Source: Massilia eburnea (lineage in GTDB: Bacteria > Pseudomonadota > Gammaproteobacteria > Burkholderiales > Burkholderiaceae_D). From it: a DNA stretch of 64,000 bases. Where the stretch lies: positions 1-64,000 of the forward strand of contig NZ_WNKX01000003.1 in the NCBI RefSeq assembly GCF_009720745.1, in the 5' to 3' direction. A program made the position numbers and the translations under genes. Below the pieces are notes generated by a model. That model did no database searches and was not told the DNA's origin. It saw only the letters and a program-made list of their open reading frames with translations. Shown in pieces: positions 16,762 to 25,720 of the stretch (position 1 is the stretch's first letter; every line of letters begins with the position of its first letter).

Positions 16762-17223
16762 ATGGAACAACTCGATGATATCGACCGCAAAATCCTGCGC
16801 GAGCTTCGCCGTGATGGCCGTTTAAGCAACACGAAACTGGCCGAAGCGGTAGGCCTGTCCACCACCCCATGCTGGAACCGGGTGCGGGCAATGGAGGAAC
16901 GGGGCGTGATTGAAGGGTATACTGCGCTCCTGAGCCAGCAGGCCCTCGGCTTGCCGGACATCGTCATCATCGAAGTCACGCTGGACCGCCATGACGACGA
17001 CATGCTGCACAAATTCGGCCTGGCGCTGGCCGAACTTCCCGAAGTCATGGAAGCCTACCTGCTGACCGGCGAATACGACTACCTGATCAAGGTAGCCGTG
17101 GCTGGAACGGCGGGTTATGAGGAGTTCCTGCGCCGCAAATTGTATAAACTGCCCGGCATCCGCCACAGCCGCTCGACCTTTGTCTTGCGCTGCCTGAAAC
17201 GGGCGCATTCTGTAGAGCCCTGA
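16762..17223 (+). CDS. Lrp/AsnC-family transcriptional regulator
   Basis: A 153-residue regulator with the standard build: N-terminal HTH (LDDIDRKILRELRRDGRLSN, KLAEAVGLSTTPCWNRVRAM) and a C-terminal RAM/ACT ligand-binding domain (YLLTGEYDYLIKVAVAG is the family's 'G..D' segment). STTPCWNRVRAMEERG matches the leucine-responsive Lrp subgroup. It is 12 bp upstream of a DUF481 gene, which may be cotranscribed. Its ligand is probably an amino acid. Confidence 0.92.
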   Translation: MEQLDDIDRKILRELRRDGRLSNTKLAEAVGLSTTPCWNRVRAMEERGVIEGYTALLSQQALGLPDIVIIEVTLDRHDDDMLHKFGLALAELPEVMEAYLLTGEYDYLIKVAVAGTAGYEEFLRRKLYKLPGIRHSRSTFVLRCLKRAHSVEP

Positions 17224-17235
17224 TAGAATTCAGTT

Positions 17236-17985
17236 ATGAAATACCTGACGACCCTGATTTTGGCCTCTGGCCTGGCAGCCGGCAACGCCTTGGCAGCCGA
17301 CGAAGACATCGAACATTCCAGCAACGTGATGGTTTCCGCCGAAGTCGGCGCGATCACCACCAGCGGCAATACCGCCGGCACCTCGGTGACCGGCCGGTTT
17401 GAAGTGTTGCAAGACTTGCCATTGTGGAGCAATGAGTACACCGGCAACGGCTACTTTAAGGAAGACCGCACCCGCGTGAACGGCGAGGAAACCAGCCAGC
17501 GTTCGGCGCAGCGCTACCAGCTTGGCGCGAAAGCCGGCTACAAGCTGCTGGAGGAAAACGCCACCCTGTTCGTGCTGGCCAACCATTCCGAAGACAAGTT
17601 CGGCGCCTACACCCGCAGCTCCAGCCTCGGCGTCGGTCACGGCTTCCGCTGGTACCAGTCCTCGAACAAGACCCTGGATATGGAAGCGGGCCCGGGCTAC
17701 TTCAGCGCGACCCGCGCCAACGGCGAGAAAGAAAACGGCCTGGTGCTGCGTGGCCGTGCCGCCTTCCGCTGGAAACTCAGTGATAACGCCGCGTTCGCAC
17801 AAATGCTGACGGTGGAGCGCGCCAGCTGGAACACGCACTCGACGTCGGAAACCTCGCTCAGCACCCGCATCAACGGCTCGATGCAGATGAAGGCCGCTTT
17901 CAGCGCCATCAATGACAGCAGCGTGCCTGCCGATAAGACCAACACCGATACCCAGACTTCGGTAACGCTGGTTTACTCCTTCTGA
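17236..17985 (+). CDS. DUF481-family outer membrane protein
   Basis: A 249-residue exported protein. Residues 1-20 are a Sec signal peptide ending AGNALA-AD. The rest is a beta-barrel pattern of alternating aromatic and polar strands and ends in Phe (TLVYSF), the usual signal for outer-membrane insertion. GAITTSGNTAGTSVTGRFEV is the start phrase of DUF481 (YdiY-like) proteins. Function is unknown in the family. It overlaps the 3' end of the convergent msbA gene by 13 nt. Confidence 0.85.
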   Translation: MKYLTTLILASGLAAGNALAADEDIEHSSNVMVSAEVGAITTSGNTAGTSVTGRFEVLQDLPLWSNEYTGNGYFKEDRTRVNGEETSQRSAQRYQLGAKAGYKLLEENATLFVLANHSEDKFGAYTRSSSLGVGHGFRWYQSSNKTLDMEAGPGYFSATRANGEKENGLVLRGRAAFRWKLSDNAAFAQMLTVERASWNTHSTSETSLSTRINGSMQMKAAFSAINDSSVPADKTNTDTQTSVTLVYSF

Positions 17986-19799
17986 TCCAGCTGCTTCTGC
18001 GTCTGGTACAACCGGGCGTAGATGCCGCCTTTGGCGAGCAGGGCTTCATGACTGCCCTCCTCCGCAATCGCGCCGGCCGCCATCACGACGATGCGGTCGG
18101 CGTTTTCAATGGTCGACAGGCGGTGTGCAATGACCACCGTGGTGCGGCCTTGCATCAGTTTTTCCAGCGCGGCCTGGACCTGGCGCTCCGATTCGGTATC
18201 GAGGGCGCTGGTCGCTTCGTCGAGGATCAGGATCGGCGCGTCCTTGTACAGCGCGCGGGCAATCGCCATGCGCTGGCGCTGGCCACCCGACAGGCGCATG
18301 CCGTTCTCGCCCACTTCGGTCTCGTAGCCCTGCGGCTGGCGCATGATGAAGTCGTGCGCGTAAGCGGCGCGGGCAGCCGCTTCAACGCGCGCCATATCCG
18401 GTGCCGGATCGCCGTATGCGATATTCGACGCCAGGGTGTCGTTGAACAGCACCACGTCCTGGCTGACCAGGGCAATCTGGCTGCGCAAGTCCGGCAGCCG
18501 GTATTCGCGCAAGTCAACGCCATCCAGCAGGATGCGGCCGCTGCTCACGTCATAAAAGCGCGGCAGCAGGCTGGCCAGCGTGGTCTTGCCACTGCCTGAA
18601 CCGCCCACCAGGGCCACCGTTTCGCCGGCCGCGATATCGAGCGAAACGGAACGCAGCGCGGGCGGAGCTTCCGGATCGTCTTCGTTGTAGCGGAAGCCTA
18701 CCTCTTCCAGCTTGATCCGGCCCTTGACGCGGTCGACAGCGCGCGTGCCGGTATCCGCCTCCATCGGCGCATCAATCAACCCGAACACCGATTCAGCGGC
18801 GGCCAGGCCCCGTTGCAGCGGTTCATTCAGCTTGGTCAGGTTCTTGATCGGGCCCTGCAAGGACATCAGGCAAGTGATGAAGGCGACGAATGCACCCGGC
18901 GTCAGCGCGCCTTCCTGCGCACGCAGCAAGGCGTAATAGATCACGGCCGACAGCGTCGCCCCGACCATCAGCATGATCAGGCCAGAGTTCATGGCAGCAG
19001 TCGTGGCATGCTTGACAGCCAGCTGACGATTCAGCTTCACCACGTCATCGAAACGCTTCTGTTCGTAGGCCTGGCCGCCAAAAATCTTGACGACGCGCTG
19101 GCCGCCTATGCTTTCGTCCAGGACGCGGGTCAGCTCGCCCATCGCATGCTGGGCGCTGGAACTGAGGTGGCGCATGCGGCGCGCCGCCACCGTGACCACC
19201 AGCGCCACCAGCGGCAGCAGTACGAGGCAGAACAGGGCCAGTTTCCAGTCGATATCGAACAGCGCGCCCAGGAAACCGATGACCGCCACCGAATCGCGCA
19301 CGGCGATCGAGAACACGCTCAGGCCGGCCTGGGTCACCTGGGTTGCGTCGAAGGCGATGCGGGACAGCGTGGTACCGGTCGACGACTGGTCGAAATAGCG
19401 GTTCGGCAGCCGCAGCACACGGGCGAACATCTTTTCGCGCACATTGGCTTGCACGCGCTGGGTGAGCCACGCCGAACCATAATCGCCGGTAAAAGTACTG
19501 GCCATGCGCAGCAGGCCCAGCGCCATGATCAGGGCCGGGACCGCCCACAGCGCGGCAGCGCCGGGATCGGCCGGCAAGATGCGGTCAAGCCAGCCGTGGA
19601 TCGCCGCCAGCGCGCCGCTTTGAGGCGCTGCGCTGGATAGGCCGTGCGGCTGCACCGCGTCGACCACGTTTTGCAGCTGGCGGATCAGCATCACATCCGT
19701 CAGCGATGCAACGCCCACGCCAATCAAGGTTGCGATGGCGACCCATTTATAGGGGAGGAATTCTTTTATCAGGCGGGCGTAGAGTTGGCGGCTTTGCAC
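17973..19799 (-). CDS. msbA: Lipid A export ABC transporter MsbA (permease-ATPase)
   Basis: A 608-residue half-transporter that flips lipid A-core or other lipids across the inner membrane. The N-terminal half has six helices and the ABC_membrane fold; the C-terminal half is the ATPase: Walker A GGSGSGKTTL, Q-loop IALVSQDVVLFND, signature LSGGQRQRMAIARALYKDAP, Walker B ILILDEATSALD, and the H-loop in VVIAHRLSTI. Phrases such as ESIGGQRVVKIFGGQ and PIKNLTKLNEPLQRGLAAAE are MsbA-specific. There is no ATG near the N-terminus; I take GTG at 19799, and TTG at 19838 is an alternative. It stands alone and is divergent from the PEP-mutase-like gene. Confidence 0.9.
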   Translation of the reverse strand: MQSRQLYARLIKEFLPYKWVAIATLIGVGVASLTDVMLIRQLQNVVDAVQPHGLSSAAPQSGALAAIHGWLDRILPADPGAAALWAVPALIMALGLLRMASTFTGDYGSAWLTQRVQANVREKMFARVLRLPNRYFDQSSTGTTLSRIAFDATQVTQAGLSVFSIAVRDSVAVIGFLGALFDIDWKLALFCLVLLPLVALVVTVAARRMRHLSSSAQHAMGELTRVLDESIGGQRVVKIFGGQAYEQKRFDDVVKLNRQLAVKHATTAAMNSGLIMLMVGATLSAVIYYALLRAQEGALTPGAFVAFITCLMSLQGPIKNLTKLNEPLQRGLAAAESVFGLIDAPMEADTGTRAVDRVKGRIKLEEVGFRYNEDDPEAPPALRSVSLDIAAGETVALVGGSGSGKTTLASLLPRFYDVSSGRILLDGVDLREYRLPDLRSQIALVSQDVVLFNDTLASNIAYGDPAPDMARVEAAARAAYAHDFIMRQPQGYETEVGENGMRLSGGQRQRMAIARALYKDAPILILDEATSALDTESERQVQAALEKLMQGRTTVVIAHRLSTIENADRIVVMAAGAIAEEGSHEALLAKGGIYARLYQTQKQLDQKE

Positions 19800-19898
19800 T
19801 TGGCTATAGGATTGATGGGCAACCCCGAATTGTACCAAAGCAGGAATCTGTGAACCGTGGCAGAATGGCCTGCCCCACAATGTTAAGGAAACGACCAT

Positions 19899-20699
19899 AT
19901 GCGCAACGATACGAAATTCCAGGCGCTGCACCAGGATGGCATCCTGCTGCTGGCCAATTGCTGGGATGGCGGCAGCGCCCGCATCGCAGCCCTTACCGGC
20001 GCCAAAGCCCTGGCCACCAGCAGCGCCGCAGTTGCCTGGGCCCATGGTTACGGCGACCGTTCCTTGCTGCCGACGGCCCTGTTGCTGGAGACCGTGCGCG
20101 ATATCGTCCACGCGAGCGACTTGCCGCTGACGGTGGATATCGAGGATGGCTATTCGTCCGATCCGGAAGTGGTCGGCCAGCTGGTTGACCAACTGCTGAA
20201 GGCCGGCGTGGTGGGGATCAATATCGAAGACGGCGGCGATCCGCCGGAACTGCTGGCGCGTAAGATCGCCGCCTGCCGCGCGGTCGCGGACACGGCTGGC
20301 GTCCAGCTGTACATCAACGCCCGCTGCGACGTCTACCTGCGAGGCCTTGCCGAGCCGGGGGCGCTGCGTGTCGCAGAAACCTTGCGCCGCGCCGCGCTTT
20401 ACCAGCAAGCCGGCGCCAGCGGCCTGTTTGCGCCGGGCGTCACCGACGAGGGCGAAATCGCTGCCCTGGCGCAGGGCAGCACGATGCCGCTGAACGTGCT
20501 GGCGCGCGTCAACCTGGCGTCGCCTGCCCGTTTGTCGGAGCTGGGCGTGCGCCGCCTCAGTGCTGGATCAGCCCCTGCGGAAGCGATGATGGGCCGGCTG
20601 CGCGCCCACATGGAGCGCTTCTTCCAGACCGGCGCCATCGATGATGAGCAGGCGCTGGGTTACGGCGCCCTGAATGAGCTGATGGCTACTCGACGATAG
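19899..20699 (+). CDS. Isocitrate lyase/PEP mutase superfamily protein
   Basis: A 266-residue TIM-barrel enzyme. LLANCWDGGSARIAALTGAK and the metal-site region VDIEDGYSSDPEVVGQLVDQ with GVVGINIEDG are those of the PEPM/ICL group, as is INARCDVYLRG. The KKCGH motif of true isocitrate lyase is absent, so it should be a small-molecule C-C or C-P lyase or hydrolase of unknown substrate, such as an oxaloacetate or 2-methylisocitrate-like acid. GGA in AAGGAAAC precedes the ATG. It is single-gene and convergent with an exported protein, with a 14-nt overlap. Confidence 0.82.
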   Translation: MRNDTKFQALHQDGILLLANCWDGGSARIAALTGAKALATSSAAVAWAHGYGDRSLLPTALLLETVRDIVHASDLPLTVDIEDGYSSDPEVVGQLVDQLLKAGVVGINIEDGGDPPELLARKIAACRAVADTAGVQLYINARCDVYLRGLAEPGALRVAETLRRAALYQQAGASGLFAPGVTDEGEIAALAQGSTMPLNVLARVNLASPARLSELGVRRLSAGSAPAEAMMGRLRAHMERFFQTGAIDDEQALGYGALNELMATRR

Positions 20700-21093
20700 T
20701 TGCAGGTTCGCTCCAGTAGAAATACAGCTCCTTGGTGTGCCCTGGCAGCACCACCATGTCACGGCGCAGGACCTGGCCATCGGCCGCCGACGCAGTCACA
20801 CGGTAGCGGCCGGGTTCCAGGTTGGCGTACATCAGCGGGCCGGCGTCGTTGGCATTGAGGTAGACCCGGCCTTTATTGTCCGCAATCTCGACTTGCACGT
20901 CAGAACGATAGACACCGCTGCCGCGCGTGGCGAAGGTCATGTGGACGTTGTAGTCCTCCTTGCTGGCGAGCATCTTGCCGCGTTCCTCCATGCCGACGCC
21001 GCCGGTCATGAATTGGGCTTGTCCTGCCGCAGTCGCGCTACCAAGGGCACCGCAGGCCAGGGTGAAGGCAAGAGTAATGTTGCGTATAAACAT
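20686..21093 (-). CDS. Exported protein with carboxypeptidase-regulatory-like fold
   Basis: A 135-residue secreted protein. Residues 1-22 form a signal peptide (ACGALGSATAAG). The C-terminal part (GRVYLNANDAGPLMYANLEP then GRYRVTASAADGQ) is the standard ending of a beta-sandwich of the carboxypeptidase regulatory/transthyretin type, seen in many periplasmic proteins. No catalytic residues are evident. It lies divergent from the TonB receptor at 21304 and might serve it, but this is only positional. Confidence 0.65.
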   Translation of the reverse strand: MFIRNITLAFTLACGALGSATAAGQAQFMTGGVGMEERGKMLASKEDYNVHMTFATRGSGVYRSDVQVEIADNKGRVYLNANDAGPLMYANLEPGRYRVTASAADGQVLRRDMVVLPGHTKELYFYWSEPATIVE

Positions 21094-21303
21094 GATTCAC
21101 TCCTTTCCTTTTACAGGCTTGCCGCCAGTATTCGCCTGTCGGGACCGGTGCGCTATCAGCCATCGCGTCGCAACTGTGTCGGGGAAAGCCTACAAAGCCC
21201 CTATTTAGAAACAAAATGAACTGTTAGACTCTAATACTTTTGCAAGCCACTGCAACAATATTGCCAGAAGAGCCACATAAAGCAGGGCATTAGGGGTTAA
21301 GTC

Positions 21304-23550
21304 ATGTCGAATCGCAGGGCGCCGTTGCGCCCAACCTTGCTGGCCGCCGCCGTGGCCAGCGTCCTTTGCGCGCCTGCTTTGGCGCAAAGCCAAACTGAAG
21401 ACCAGCTGCCGGAAGTCCTTGTGACTGCCCAGCGTGTGAGCGCACCCGAATCGCAGACGCCGGTCGCGATGTCGGTGCTGACGTCCGCCCAGCTGGACAA
21501 GCTGGGTATCGATAACGCCGCCGGTATCGGCGCGCGCCTGCCGAACGTACACCTGGACGGCGCAGCCGACGGTCTGCGCATCACCATCCGCGGTGTCTCC
21601 AATGCCGATGCCACCGAGAAAGGCGACCCTTCCGCCGCCTTCATGCTGGACGGCATCTATATTGCCCGCCCGCAGTTCCAGACCTTCAGCTTCCTCGACG
21701 TCGACCGCATCGAGGTACTGCGCGGCCCGCAAGGCACGCTGTATGGCCGCAATACCACCGCCGGCGTGGTCAACGTCATCAGCAACGCACCGGTACAGCA
21801 GCTGGAAGGCGCCGCCAGCCTGGCGCTTGGCAATTACAGCTCGCGCGTGGCGACCGGCATGCTGAACGTGCCCGTGAACGATGCGCTGGCGCTGCGCGCC
21901 GCCGTCGCGCTCGACAAGCACGACAGCTACCTGCGCAACGGCCAGGGTAGCGGGTATGAACTGGGCCAGGACCGTGACGACCGTTCCGCGCGCCTGTCGG
22001 CCAAGCTGGCGCTGGGCCGGTCGGCGTCACTGCTGCTGCGCTACGAACATGCCACGCAACACGGCAATGTCGACAACATCGTCCCCGACACCAATTTCTT
22101 CAAGGGCATCGAGACCGGCAAACCTGTGTGGTACGGCGCCAGCACCGGCGAGCGGCTGACCAACCGCTTCAAACCGTTCAACACGGGGCTTGAGCAAGGC
22201 TATAACCATAAGTCGTCGGACGCACTGGGCGCAGAGTTCTCGTGGAATCTTGGTGCGGCAACGCTGGACTATCTCGGATCGCACCGCAGGAACGAAAACG
22301 ACTTCCTGGCCAACTTCTATTACCGTGTACAGCCGACGCTGGCGATCGGTGTGCACGAAAATTTCTGGGGCGACCAGCGCCAGGATTCGCATGAGCTGCG
22401 CCTGTCCACCAATGGCAGCGGACCGCTGAAAGCCCAGGGCGGCCTGTATTACTTCCGGGAAGAGTCGCACCAGCTGTATGTGTTCCGCGACCTGCAGATC
22501 CTCACTCCCCTGCACCTGCCGCCTTACTACGTGTTCCCGCACGGCCCGACGATCGCCCGCAGCAAGGCCGCCTTCGGCCAGCTGACATACAGCGTGCTCC
22601 CTGGCTTGCGTGCCACGGCCGGCCTTCGCTACACCCAGGACGACAAATCGCGGGTCGGCTCCACCAATTTCCAGCAGGGGCAAGATTTCAATGCGGCGAC
22701 CGACTTCAAGCTCCTGAACGACGCCTCCCTGAACACCCACAAGATGACCTGGAAACTGGGCGCCGAGTACGACCTGGGGCCCACTGCCATGGCTTACGGG
22801 AGCGTGGCCACCGGCTACAAGTCGGGCGGCTTCAACGATGGCTGCGTGGCCGGGGCGAGCGCGCTGGGCCTTCCATGCCCGGCCGCGATCGCCGTTCCAG
22901 CCGACACCCTGCTCTATCAGCCGGAAACGCTGAAATCCTGGGAGGCCGGCGTCAAAGCCCGCTTCTGGGACAAGCGCGCCAGCATGCACCTGGCCGTCTT
23001 CAATTACGACTATACAAACCTGCAGCTGTCCGGCGTTGCCATCGTCGCGGGCGCACCGCGCTTCGTCACCCAGAATGCGGGCCAGGCCAGCGTCAAGGGC
23101 GTGGAACTGGATGGACAAGTGCGTGCCGGCGCTGCCGACAATTTCAGTTACGGCGTGACTTTGCTGGATGCCCATTACATCAGCTACAAGCCGGACGGCG
23201 TGACTTCCTGGGCCGGCGAGCCGCTCGACCGCGCCCCGCATTCGGTGCTGAACCTCGGCTGGGAGCATACCTTCCGCCTGCCAGGCGCCCAGATGTCAGC
23301 CGGCATCAATGCGCGCCGCAGCGCTGCCTACAACATCAGCGTTTCCAGCCAGCTGCTGCAGTACCGTATTCCGGCGCGCACCAGCAGCGACTTCAACGTG
23401 TCCTACCGCCCCGATGCCGGCAGCTGGAGCGTCATGGCGCGCGTGAAGAACCTGGAAAACAAGGTACAGCCGATTACGATCGACAGCTTCGGCATGAGCG
23501 TACCGAGCGATCCAAGGACTTTTGACATCCGTTTCGACTACCACTTCTGA
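21304..23550 (+). CDS. TonB-dependent receptor
   Basis: A 748-residue outer-membrane receptor and the first gene of a six-gene run. A signal peptide covers about residues 1-27, a TonB box lies near VLVTAQR (38-44), the plug follows (about 50-165; GIYIARPQFQTFSFLDVDRI then EVLRGPQGTLYGRNTTAGVV), and the remaining barrel ends in Phe (FDIRFDYHF). The plug and barrel are of the broad FecA/FhuA-like class common in environmental proteobacteria for uptake of large or hydrophobic compounds. The substrate is not readable, but the downstream lipid-active genes suggest an isoprenoid or other lipid. The upstream 210-bp gap should hold the promoter. Confidence 0.92.
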   Translation: MSNRRAPLRPTLLAAAVASVLCAPALAQSQTEDQLPEVLVTAQRVSAPESQTPVAMSVLTSAQLDKLGIDNAAGIGARLPNVHLDGAADGLRITIRGVSNADATEKGDPSAAFMLDGIYIARPQFQTFSFLDVDRIEVLRGPQGTLYGRNTTAGVVNVISNAPVQQLEGAASLALGNYSSRVATGMLNVPVNDALALRAAVALDKHDSYLRNGQGSGYELGQDRDDRSARLSAKLALGRSASLLLRYEHATQHGNVDNIVPDTNFFKGIETGKPVWYGASTGERLTNRFKPFNTGLEQGYNHKSSDALGAEFSWNLGAATLDYLGSHRRNENDFLANFYYRVQPTLAIGVHENFWGDQRQDSHELRLSTNGSGPLKAQGGLYYFREESHQLYVFRDLQILTPLHLPPYYVFPHGPTIARSKAAFGQLTYSVLPGLRATAGLRYTQDDKSRVGSTNFQQGQDFNAATDFKLLNDASLNTHKMTWKLGAEYDLGPTAMAYGSVATGYKSGGFNDGCVAGASALGLPCPAAIAVPADTLLYQPETLKSWEAGVKARFWDKRASMHLAVFNYDYTNLQLSGVAIVAGAPRFVTQNAGQASVKGVELDGQVRAGAADNFSYGVTLLDAHYISYKPDGVTSWAGEPLDRAPHSVLNLGWEHTFRLPGAQMSAGINARRSAAYNISVSSQLLQYRIPARTSSDFNVSYRPDAGSWSVMARVKNLENKVQPITIDSFGMSVPSDPRTFDIRFDYHF

Positions 23551-23561
23551 TGAGGAGCCGT

Positions 23562-24362
23562 ATGAAGTCGCTGCTGAACCAACTGCCCCGCATTACCCTT
23601 GTCCTTCTGGCGGCTTTCCTTGCCGCCCTTGCGGCACGCAGTTGGGGTGAAACGACGACCTTGCTGGTGCTGAGTTCGATCCTGATGTTCGCCTGTTGCT
23701 GGGCCAGCGCAAGCCACCTGCTCGGGCCTGGCCCGGCGCTGCGCTTCGTCATCATCGGCGTCGTCCTGGGCTGGATTGCGGAGGAGCTTGGCGCCACGCG
23801 CGGCTGGTTCTTCGGTTCCTACACCTATACCGAAGTGCTCGGCCCGCGCATCGGCGCCGTGCCCTTCATCATTCCGCTGATGTGGTTCGCCCTGTGCTAC
23901 GTGGCCTATGTGATCGCCAACCTGATCGTGTGGCAGGCGCCGTCGGATGGCGCGCCGTCGACGCTGCAATCGCTGGCCATGTCCTTCATCGCCGCCATGA
24001 TCGTCACCGCCTACGACCTGGGCGCCGATCCTTACATGGTGTTCACGCTCAAGGCCTGGATCATGACCAAGACCGATGGCGGCTGGTTCGGCGAGACTTT
24101 ACAGGGCTTTGTCGGCTGGATGGCTGTCGCTTTCGCGATCATTTACTGTTTCCGCCTGAGTTTGCGCCGCAAGCAGCCCGCCGCCAGCAGCGCCGTCACG
24201 CCGCTGCATGCCCTGGTTCCGCTGTTCATTTATGGCGGCAGCATGCTTTTCCAGTCGCTTCACGGCAGTCCGGTCGAGACCCGGGCCATCGCGCTGTTCG
24301 CCATGGGTATTCCCCTCCTGACGGCCATGTGCGGCTGGACGCGCTGGAAGGCCGCTGCATGA
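23562..24362 (+). CDS. CruF-like membrane protein (DUF422, carotenoid biosynthesis family)
   Basis: A 266-residue inner-membrane protein with about seven helices. The family marks are GWIAEELGATRGWFFGSYTY, GAVPFIIPLMWFALCYVAY and TAYDLGADPYMV, which match DUF422 proteins such as CruF, a carotenoid 1',2'-hydratase in cyanobacteria and Deinococcus. The start is the ATG at 23562 behind GAGGAG rather than the one at 23550 that overlaps the receptor's stop. The next gene overlaps by ATGA. No crt genes are in the window, so the substrate may be a non-carotenoid polyprenoid. It acts in the membrane, likely on a polyene or isoprenoid chain. Confidence 0.8.
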   Translation: MKSLLNQLPRITLVLLAAFLAALAARSWGETTTLLVLSSILMFACCWASASHLLGPGPALRFVIIGVVLGWIAEELGATRGWFFGSYTYTEVLGPRIGAVPFIIPLMWFALCYVAYVIANLIVWQAPSDGAPSTLQSLAMSFIAAMIVTAYDLGADPYMVFTLKAWIMTKTDGGWFGETLQGFVGWMAVAFAIIYCFRLSLRRKQPAASSAVTPLHALVPLFIYGGSMLFQSLHGSPVETRAIALFAMGIPLLTAMCGWTRWKAAA

Positions 24363-25720
24363 GCGCCCTTGTCCACGCGGACACCCTGCGCGCCGATCCG
24401 CTTGCGGACGACACCATCGCAGCCGTCCTGGCCGGGCACGAAGGCGGCCAGTGGGAAGCCATTGCCATCGTCAACCGGCTGCTGGCGCAATGGCAGTCCA
24501 ACGCCATCGTAGCGGCCTGGCGGGCGCCTGAGGGTACGCCGCAGGTTATCGCTGACGCACTGGAAAGCTATCTTGCCCAAGGCAGCCGGCTGCCCGCCTG
24601 GGCCGACGCCGAAAAGATCGCACGCGCCGAAGACCTGTTCTTCGACATGAGCATGCTCTCCTGCAGCCTGCTGTTCTGCGCCAGCCTGCCCGAATGCTAC
24701 GTGGTTCCCAACTTGGCCGGTGTGCTGCATGTAGCCGGCCAGCTTGAGGCCCACTGCGACTACCGCGTGCGCTCCACGGCGGCCATGATCTTCCCGGTCA
24801 TGATGCGTGGCGGCCTTGGCAGCCCGGACGGCAGCGGCATCGCGCAAGTCCTCAAGGTGCGGCTGATCCACGCCACGATCCGCCACCTGATTCTGCGCGG
24901 CAATCCTTCCGATGCCGTCAGCGACGGCAGCATCGCCCTCGCGCCGCTCGATGCGCCCTGCCGCAATGTGTACGATACGCTGTACAACAATGGCTGGAAC
25001 GTCGCAGCCCACGGCCTGCCTTGCAACCAGGAGGAACTGGCCTACACCCTGCTCACCTTCCATTTCATCTTCCTGCGCGGCCTGCGCCGGCTGGGCCTTG
25101 GCCTGTCGCAGAAAGACGAGGAGGCCTACCTGCACGCCTGGAACGTGATGGGCCATGTGCTCGGCATTGAAGACGGATTGATGCCGCAAACGATGGTGCA
25201 GGCCGAGGCCAGTTTCGGCACGATACAGGCGCGCGCCCGGATGTCGACTTACCAGCCCGACTCCCGCCCTGCGCTGGGCGCTGCGCTGATGAAGGCAATG
25301 CAGGATGAAATCCCCCTGCGCGTGCTGAAGCCCTTCCCGGTGCTGCTGACACGCTACCTGTGCGGCGACGCCGCCCGCATCGACCTGGGTCTGGACCAGC
25401 GCGTCAGCCTGCTGTCGCGCGCCCTGTTCGTGGCCGGCATGGCCACCACGCGCGCCATCGACACCGTGGGGCGCCTCGTCCTGCCCAACTTTTCCATTTG
25501 CCGCATGCTCACACGCATTTTCGGCTACCAGATCACAGTCAAATTCCTGATGGACCAAACCCGCCCATTGAAACTCCCCCCGGCCGTGCTGAACCAAGTC
25601 GATCACACCGTGCGCCGCTGGGGCAACGACCCCAAGGCGCCGCGCTGGATGAATGCGCTCGAAGCGCGCCTCGCCGGGCGCCGCGCAGAGCAGCCAGCGG
25701 AAGGCCGGCAGCCATGCTGA
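24359..25720 (+). CDS. DUF2236 oxygenase (MpaB/latex-clearing-protein family)
   Basis: A 453-residue protein of the family that includes rubber oxygenase Lcp and the fungal farnesyl-cleaving enzyme MpaB, which split C=C bonds of isoprenoid chains using a b-type haem. Family phrases are VLKVRLIHATIRHLILRG (166-182), NQEELAYTLLTFHFIFLRGL (223-242) and HAWNVMGHVLGIEDGLMP (259-276). H218, just before the NQEEL segment, is a candidate haem ligand by position; this is inference. There is no signal peptide, so it is cytoplasmic or membrane-associated, unlike secreted Lcp. It starts with an ATGA overlap to the CruF-like gene and overlaps the kinase gene by 7 nt. Confidence 0.78.
   Translation: MSALVHADTLRADPLADDTIAAVLAGHEGGQWEAIAIVNRLLAQWQSNAIVAAWRAPEGTPQVIADALESYLAQGSRLPAWADAEKIARAEDLFFDMSMLSCSLLFCASLPECYVVPNLAGVLHVAGQLEAHCDYRVRSTAAMIFPVMMRGGLGSPDGSGIAQVLKVRLIHATIRHLILRGNPSDAVSDGSIALAPLDAPCRNVYDTLYNNGWNVAAHGLPCNQEELAYTLLTFHFIFLRGLRRLGLGLSQKDEEAYLHAWNVMGHVLGIEDGLMPQTMVQAEASFGTIQARARMSTYQPDSRPALGAALMKAMQDEIPLRVLKPFPVLLTRYLCGDAARIDLGLDQRVSLLSRALFVAGMATTRAIDTVGRLVLPNFSICRMLTRIFGYQITVKFLMDQTRPLKLPPAVLNQVDHTVRRWGNDPKAPRWMNALEARLAGRRAEQPAEGRQPC

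Noticed and set aside
23562..24362. Carotenoid pathway in this window
   Set aside because: Only the CruF-like gene is present; no phytoene synthase, desaturase or cyclase gene is seen.
25360..25713. Upstream extension of the hybrid kinase frame
   Set aside because: The extension lies inside the oxygenase gene and reads as Arg/Pro-rich shadow sequence. The ATG at 25714 starts a good signal peptide.
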